DNA from: Tubiluchus corallicola
Taxonomy: Eukaryota > Priapulida > Priapulimorpha > Priapulimorphida > Tubiluchidae
Direction of reading: 5' to 3'
Assembly: GCA_030141605.1 (NCBI GenBank)
Contig: JAQGDQ010000014.1
Coordinates: 186,001-250,000 of the forward strand
Length of the DNA: 64,000 bases
This document shows positions 14,601 to 23,600 of this stretch, one piece after another. The number at the start of each line of letters is the position of its first letter. The first letter of the stretch is position 1. A program made the position numbers and the translations under genes. The notes under the pieces are model-generated. The model saw nothing but the letters and a program-made list of their open reading frames with translations, had not been told where the DNA came from and searched no databases.

Positions 14601-17600
14601 GCAGAGACAGATGAAAGAAGTACTTGTTTTTAGACAAGTACTATTATGTCTACACGGGTTTGAAATACATGGAGAAGGAATAGAACAATCTACACCTGAA
14701 TAGTCATTGTGGCAAATACATTTATATGGATTTCCTTGCACGCACGTTCCATGATCTCCACACGGATCATTTAAACATGGATGTTTCTTCTCACAGTTCT
14801 TGCCAAAATAATAATTTGAGCAAATGCACCTGTATCGATTTCCTTGATTAACACAAAAACCACCATTTTTGCAAAGCGACTGACTACAAGGTTGTCGAGT
14901 TGTGCAACGTTTGCCAGCATATCGGTTTCTACAAATGCAATGAAATGAGTTTTGCATCTCTAAACACTGGCCCCCATTTCTACAGGGATTTTTCGCACAT
15001 GCTGTGTCAAATTCACACGACTTTCCAGTCTTGCCGGGTGGGCAATAGCAACTATAATCTGTGCCAATAGAATGGCACGTGCCAGTGTTGCACGGATTGT
15101 CAAGACAAGTATCCCTAAATTGACAATGTGTTCCTGAAAAATGAGCATTGCAAATACAATTGTAGTTATCTCCATCTGCAATGCACACACCATTATTCAA
15201 ACAAGGACTACGAAAACAAGGATGCTGATGCTCGCACTGCACACCAGTAAAACCATCATCACACAGACAATAGAAAGAATCGAAACCTTCAAAGCAACTT
15301 CCACCATTTAGACACGGTTCAGAAAGACAACTTATAGGTGTTTCGCAAAGCTGTCCAGTCCATCCTGCATTGCATCGGCAAATGTATTCAACAAATGTTG
15401 AAATACTCAACTGTATACAATCACCGTGGATACAAGGACTACTTGAACAAGGTTCTGACGTCTCACAGTTTTCTCCAAATTTACCTTCTGTACAAATGCA
15501 GATATGTCGATCAGCAACATCTACACACGTGCCATCGTTTCTACAAGGATTTCTTATACATGGTTTCTGTGTTCCACATGTTTGCCCCATGTACGTTTCT
15601 GGACATAAACAAGTAAATGTATCCTCACTTTCCAAACAAACCCCTGCATTCTGGCAAGGATAACTAGAACAAAAAGTCTGTGTTTCACATCTTCTACCAG
15701 TAAAGCCATCTGAACAAATGCACACAAAACCGTTTAAAATATTCACACACAAACCTTTATTGAAACAAGGTGACCCACTGCAGGGCAGTTCCGATTCACA
15801 ATTTAATCCAGTAAATCCGGCAGTGCAAATACATATGGCCTCTGCACCATAGTTAACACAGGTTGCATCATTTTTGCATGGATAAGAAAGACATGGGTTA
15901 AGTATGTCACAGTCTTTTCCTATATAGTTACTTGTACACTTGCAAACGTAACTGTTTTGTGAATTCAAACAAGTTCCACCATTCAGGCAAGGGCGTCTTG
16001 AACAAGGTTTTCTAACCGCACAATTTTTGCCAAAATAGTCACTTGCACATAAACAGCGATACGCACTTCCGTCTTTTATACATGTTCCTCCATTTAAACA
16101 TGGACTGTTTACACATCGATGGAGAACATTACAAGTTTTACCCAAATAATATTCTGGGCAAAAACAAACAGCAGTCTCACCAAGATTAATACACTGTCCA
16201 CCATTCTCACAGATTAGGTCATGACATGGTAATACAGACTCGCAGTTTCTTCCTGTATATGTGCTAGGACAAGCACATACATAGTCATTATTAGCATCAA
16301 TGCAGCTGCCACCATTTAAACAGGGAAAACTTGTGCAAGACATTTTCACACCACAGTTCACACCAGTATACCCAGGAGTGCATAAACATGCAAACTCTTT
16401 GGAGTCAACATTCACGCATGTTCCTTCATTTTGGCATACCTGCAATGAGCAAGGAAAATGATTTCTGCACTGTGTGCCCGTAAAATCAGAAGGACACACA
16501 CAAATAAAGCTACCGAGTGTATCAAAACATGTCCCTCCATTCTCGCACGAATTATGTTGACATAGTAATTCAGTATCGCAATGTGGTCCAGTGAAACCCT
16601 TAGTGCAAATACAGTGATAATCGTCTCCAATATTAACACACTTTGCCCCATTTCTACATTTCTGGTCGGCACAAGGGAGTTTAACATCACAAAGTTGTCC
16701 AGAATAACCAGGTGGACAAATACAAGAAGCTATATTGTTAGTTTCCAAGCAAGTGCTTTCTCCATAACACTGTAATGTTGCACAAGACATTGAAGCAATC
16801 TCACAATTAGTACCACTGAAACCAGGTGAACAAATGCACTGGTAATCGTCACCTGTGTTCAGGCAAGTTCCAGAGTTTTGACATGGATGACTGAGACAGT
16901 AATTTGTAGCTTCGCAGTGACTGCCTGTCCATTTCTGCTGACAAATGCATTGGTAGGAATTATTCTTTAAGTTTTCAATACACAAACCATCATTTTGACA
17001 AGGACGATTATGACACAACACTGCCAAAGTCTCACAGTTTTTACCAGTGTACTGTTCGAAACAATTGCAAACATAATCATCCAACATGTTGGGATTATTT
17101 CTCATTTCTACACAAACTCCACCATTTAAACATGGAGAACTAACACACGCTTTTCTGTATTGGCAATTCTTACCAAAGTACTCATTTTTACATATGCACT
17201 TGTACGTAGTTTTGTCAATGTCAATGCACACACCATAATTTTTACAAGGCGACAAATCACATGACTTTTCAACAAAAGTTGTACAAGTTTCATCCAATTC
17301 ATCACTGTGGCATAAACATTCAAATTCTTCACCAGGAATTGTATCAACACATGTTGCTAAGCTAGGACATGGATTCTGAGAACACAACAGTCTTGACTCA
17401 CAAAACTGCCCTGTGAAATGCAACGGACATTGACATAAAAAACTGTTCAATCCCTGAATCATACATGTACCATTATTTAAGCAATAGCTATCACTGCAAG
17501 AGGTTTCATTAAGGCACATTTCATCCTTACACGTGCTTAAGTGAATTTCACACAACTTTCCTGAAAACCCAGCCTTGCATACACAAGCATACATCTTCCT

Positions 17601-20600
17601 GTCATTGCTAAGAAGGCAAGTTGCATTGTTATGACAAACATTGTTGTCACATGGCATTGTATCTACACACAGAGAAGCATTCATACACAAACAAGTAAAT
17701 GTATCTCCTGCATGAATACATTGTTGACTTGTTGAACACGGTGATGATGCACACGGATTAAAGCCTTCACAGTTCCTTCCTGGATGGGTCAACGGACAGG
17801 TGCAATGATAAGTATTGCCAAGTTCAGTACACATACCTGCAAATTGTACAAAACAATGTAAAAAGGATAACGCTGTAGATAAATTAGTAAAGTATTTGTT
17901 TCTTCTCATTTAAGTTATATTTTCTCTTAGCGATAGAAAGTAATAGACAATATTTAGAAAATATGTAGATGAATTTATCGCCTGCAAGTGAAGAGCATTC
18001 TTTAAACTTATATATGCAATACAAATATATATATATACATATATATATATATAAATTCAAAATACCTAATGTGTCTTTTATAATGTTTAATTTTGCATTT
18101 ATTGTTATGTGCACGTATAGTGTTATTTAATATTAACTACTCCTATATAATGTTTAACATGTAAATGGCAAAACCTCCAAGATGGCTTGTAATCATCTCT
18201 GCTATGTGATAACATTTTGTACCCATATGTGTCAGATGCTAACAAATGTAACATCAATTATACGAATTTTCCCAGTTCACAACAATATTTGCACAACAAC
18301 AGCTACTACCTCCATTAATGCAAGGTGATTCCAAGCAACTGATAACAGGTTCTTCGCAATTTTTTCCCCCATAGGCAGAATTGCAAAAGCATTTGTATTG
18401 ACCAATAGGAATGTCAGCCGGACAAAAGAAACGACCTTTTCTACAACAAAACCCTGTTTAAAAATATAATTGTTTATTGCATGTGTAAAATTAAAACAAG
18501 CCAAAGCAGTACACTTGCAAAATTGAACTTATAATATATAATTTGCTAAATTAAGTGAAAAACAAATTTATTATTAAGCATAAAAGCCAAAACAATAATT
18601 TAGGTACAAATGAGCACTACTGACATGTAAAATTTGTAAAATGACTATAAATGTCAGTCCATTAAGAAAAAAGTAACGTATAATTAATTACCTTCATTTT
18701 GGCAAGGATTTGGTTCACATGGATCGATCAACGTCTTGCATTTAGCTCCAGTATAACCAAAATCACAGTGGCAAAAATAACCATCTATTCCGTCGATGCA
18801 TATACCTAAAATCAACATTATTCTAAAAAATGCGTGCTCAGTTATTTTACTTGAATAATACACTAACAAGCATTGTGATTATGACAACAAAATCTCAACT
18901 ACAGTATTTTGTAAACAGACTTACTGGTTTAAACCAGTGTTGCAGGTTTAAAAATTAAAAACATCAATATTACTCAATAAATTTTGTGCAGTAATAAACA
19001 TTACTCAATAAATTAGCAAGAATAGTTACTACTATTAAAGAGGAATTTGAGAATTGATTAAATCTTGAATTACTGTCATTTAAAACTTAATTTTAAAGTT
19101 GAACATGACCACGTGAATATAACTTAGACATGTTTAAACATAATGACTTGAGACTTAGCAAGGACTTAGGCCGCAATGACTTGAGACTTGACTCGAACTT
19201 GAATCCCAAGGACTTGGGCTTGAGTTGAAAGACTTGACTACAAGACTGGCTGAAACATTTTCATACACATTAAAAACCAAGTTAACCATTTGTGCATGGA
19301 TTTTCCAAACAGTCATCTACATTTTGTTCACAGTGTTCTCCCGTAAATCCTGGTAGACAAACACAGACTTTCTGCGCACGTCTGACAGATGGCGGATAAC
19401 ATATTCCACCATTCTCACAAGGATCACCATCTAAAAATAAAAAAATAAAAATAAATTTTTATAATGGCACCAAAAATATAGTTTAATAAGCTCCAATAGC
19501 ACAGGATTGAAAAATGGAACAGTAAGTTACTAATTTATTGAAAAATATATAAGAGTTTTTCAACCAGAGTTTTTATAGATAAACCAAAACCTCAAGTGCA
19601 ATTCTAGACATACACATCTAGAAAATGTGTATCATAATAATGGCTTAAAATTTTTTAAATCTCATCTCCTATAATAAACTCCACAATACCTTCTGCAACC
19701 AGTATTCTGACAAATATGTTGTTTGAATTAAAAGTGATGAGGACATTTATTCGAAACGAATGCAAGCAACTTGCAGCTCTCACATACTTATGCTGCATAG
19801 CAAATGGAAAGTCTGTCGCCATCACCTGTACATTTCTGTATTCTATCACAGTTCTTCCCAGTCTGGTGTTTAGGACAGATACATCGATAGCCTAAAGTTG
19901 TACCAACACATGTTGCACTATTGTAGCAAGGATTTGAATCGCAGTTATTAGCTACCGTCTCACAAAATGCTCCTAAAAGCAGTAAAATGACAATCAGCTT
20001 TAAAGGAAAGGACACACCGTTTAGCAGGTTGGGTTTGTTTTGCTGCTGTCACTTAGACTTAGAAAAATATAACAAAGAAATCTGCAACAAAAACTGTCTG
20101 TAAAGCATAAAGATAATTTATACTGCCGTTTTGCATAAATTTTTTTGGTGCGGTGATAACCGCCATTCCCTTGAAAATTATGGCAAATATTGTGGACTTT
20201 GTGAACTTTTGTAAGCGCAAGCCACTTAACTAATTCAAACTTCTGCAGACTACCAGTTATCATAAACAGATGACAGACTATCATAAAATTAGTTTACTAA
20301 TTTTTTGTGTAAAATTTTTAAAAACTTTGTTGGAAATTGACAGGTGCTGCTTTTCTTCAGGTGACGAATGACATCATTGGTGAATGAATGGCATTCAAAA
20401 TGGGAGCGACCAAGCAGACCACACTTTTGTTTCTAAATCCTGACTAACATTTGTCTCACAAACATTGAAATAAGACAAAGTTCCAAGAAGACTTGCCATT
20501 TCCTTTAACTATTTCTAGACTGCAGTAAAATTCAAACTTACCTTATGTTCATACAAAAAGTATCATAAAATTAGTTTACTAATTTTTTGTGTAAAATTTT

Positions 20601-23600
20601 TAAAAACTTTGTTGGAAATTGACAGGTGCTGCTTTTCTTCAGGTGACGAATGACATCATTGGTGAATGAATGGCATTCAAAATGGGAGCGACCAAGCAGA
20701 CCACACTTTTGTTTCTAAATCCTGACTAACATTTGTCTCACAAACATTGAAATAAGACAAAGTTCCAAGAAGACTTGCCATTTCCTTTAACTATTTCTAG
20801 ACTTTGCTTAAGATTTGTTGAAAATATCTGCCTAACAGACATTTCAGCTAACGCCACACAAAAGTGCGCTTGTTTTCATGTTCGTGTTTCACACTTACCT
20901 GTAAAATCAATCATACAAGAGCACCTAAACCCGTTTTCAAGTTCCATGCACTTTCCGCCATTTTTACATGGATTGTTTTCACAAATAGCTCTTTTGAATT
21001 CACATTGTCTACCTAACAGGACATTCAAATTAAATTAATTCGGGTGTAAGATGAGACATACACAGTTCGTTTAAGTGATAAGACCTGACAATCAGTATTC
21101 TGCTACCTAAACAGTAGCGCTAGCACAATGATACAAATAAAACAAAATGCTTATATGAGATACATAATGGGCAAGGAAGAAATGCAAATTATCATGGACA
21201 CATTAATTAGGAGCTTTTTTGACAATTGATAATTATTGCTGCATTAAAAGAAAAAAATAATAATATTTAAGTAATTTCAATTGCTCACTGCTTTACCAAC
21301 ACATTAATTAATAAATAAAATTTCAGCAATACCCAATACAAAGCAAATCTGTGTTTAATAAAAACAAAAAATGTACCCGTAAACAGAACTGGGCAAATGC
21401 ATTTTCCCATTTCGCAAGTGCCACCATTTACACACCAGCAATTGGCAATTACTGTCTCACAATATATGCCAGTAAACCCCGGACGGCAACTGCAGTGAAA
21501 CCTATCATTTGAAAGTGCAGTACACACCCCGTTCTTGCATGGCTTCAGCAAACACTGTGGATGATCCGCTGCACTAGAAAATGTTAAGCACATGAATAAT
21601 TAGAACATGGAACTTCATTGCGCAAATGTAGAAAAACTTCTTAATTATACTATTTCTGAAACGCATAAATAATTGTTGAGTGGTTACTGTCCTCACTCTA
21701 CTTAGCAGGGATGTTATCTAAAATGAATTTACAAACCAAAATCTAAATTTATTAAACACAGAAAACCGATACTGAAACGAAACTGAACCAAAGCATTTTT
21801 ACAAAACCAACTAGTGCAAAAAGAAAAATCTAAAATAAGCAAAATGTATTGTTTTCTATTTGTTTGCTTTTATTTGCTGTGATGCAAAATCACTGATAAA
21901 AAATTTTAAAACGAAAAGGACAAGGAAGTTTTACAGAACAGAACCTCAAGCATGATGGAGTGGCTTACTTTAGAAAATGTGTTATGTTTTTGGATTTAGG
22001 TATCCTTAATGACTAACGTTTAAAGATCAAAATGCTTCATTAAAAAATAAACAAATTTAATTTTATAGATATTTTGTGGCCTATATTTCATAAATTACAA
22101 AATTAAATGCAATTTTGCTCAAGTAAATTCAGACGTGGTTTGATATTTCGGTTGATTGGGCCTGGAGACCCTAAACCTTCACACTTCACAGTCGTCAGCA
22201 CTGAAGATATGCCGTATTGTCGGTAAAAACACATCACAAACTGTTGTGCAAATGAAATTTCCTCTTTATTTGAACTAATTTAGCCAAGACTTTTCAGCGG
22301 TTTTTTACATCTAGGAAAAAGGAAAGAGTAAATTGGATAAATACTAGTAAAACATCGGAAAAACACCACCGAAAATTCTCCAAAACTGAAAATTTCATTT
22401 CAGTAACATCCCTGGTGCTTGGGGACTAACGTTAACCATGGCGGTCAGTTAATGCAACTTTCTTGATTCACGATTTCAGCAGTTTCATTGTCTATACTAG
22501 CTGAATGTCGGCCTATATACATCTACCATCATTTTAGAGGCATAGTCTTGATAATGAGTCAGGTTCCGGAGGCGCCAAAGTTATCTAAATCGAGCAGTAT
22601 CTGCCATTTAATGCTGGATTTCAACTTGCAGGATTTGGTATTGTATAAAAAAGAACATTGTAGAATAAAATCAAGATTATGATTATCAGGTGCAGTCATA
22701 AACTTAAGACAGCAATTATTAATTAACACACTGTCATATGCTAATGAGAGACAAATACACTCTAAGGCAAGTTAAGTTTTGCATTCAACAAGACTATTGA
22801 CCCTTACCTATATGGAAAACTATCATCTTCACTAAGTGGAATCCATATTAGGGATGCACTCCTTGAAATCACAGCATGTCTTGTCAGCCCATGAGTATTA
22901 ACATCAGTATCAAATGCAACTATAGAACCTTTTCTGTTTGGGATAAGAAGCAGATCTGTCTCTTTTGTACGGTTTATAGGCTCGATTACACTAGCACCAG
23001 TATCGCGTGGGACAGATGAATCACTTTCGAGTAACTCCTCAAGAGGTTTTACTTGCAATGAACTTGACACGGTGGAAACGTTTGTATCAACGAATGATTG
23101 TTTAACAAACATAGTACTTTCAGTAGCAAGGCTATATTTATAATTGGTTAAAATACTAAACTTAGTAGCAATGTCAATATTGCTCATGTTAGCAAAGCTA
23201 GAATTAGGAAATGTATATGAAGGAAACTGAGTATTAGATTGTGTGACAACAGAAGTCCTTGTTGTAGCTAAATCATAAGATGAAGCTAATTCATATGCTT
23301 TCGACGTTCTGTTAGCTATAGCATCAGTACTTCTTTTGTTGATTTTTACTGTTTTCTGATTTGTTATCATAGCCTCTGAAACTTTACCTGGCACTACAGA
23401 CACCGCTTGCTGTTCAATTTTCGTGAAATCAGGGCTTGTAGCACTTTCTTGCCAATGGTCTTCACCAGAGCTTGACTTGACTGTAACTTCATTTGAAACC
23501 GTTGTGCTTTGCCTCTTCCAAAACAATAAAATGTCCCTTAAAACATTTGCAATAGTTGACAAATCACTAGAAAATGAATGATCATTGTCGCTTAAATTTT

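Noticed and set aside
19788-20015. Apparent signal peptide ([15 protein letters not shown]) starting an EGF protein
   Set aside because: The hydrophobic stretch is intron. A good acceptor lies just before the EGF sequence, and splicing from 20899-21012 restores FTG|AFCE in phase.
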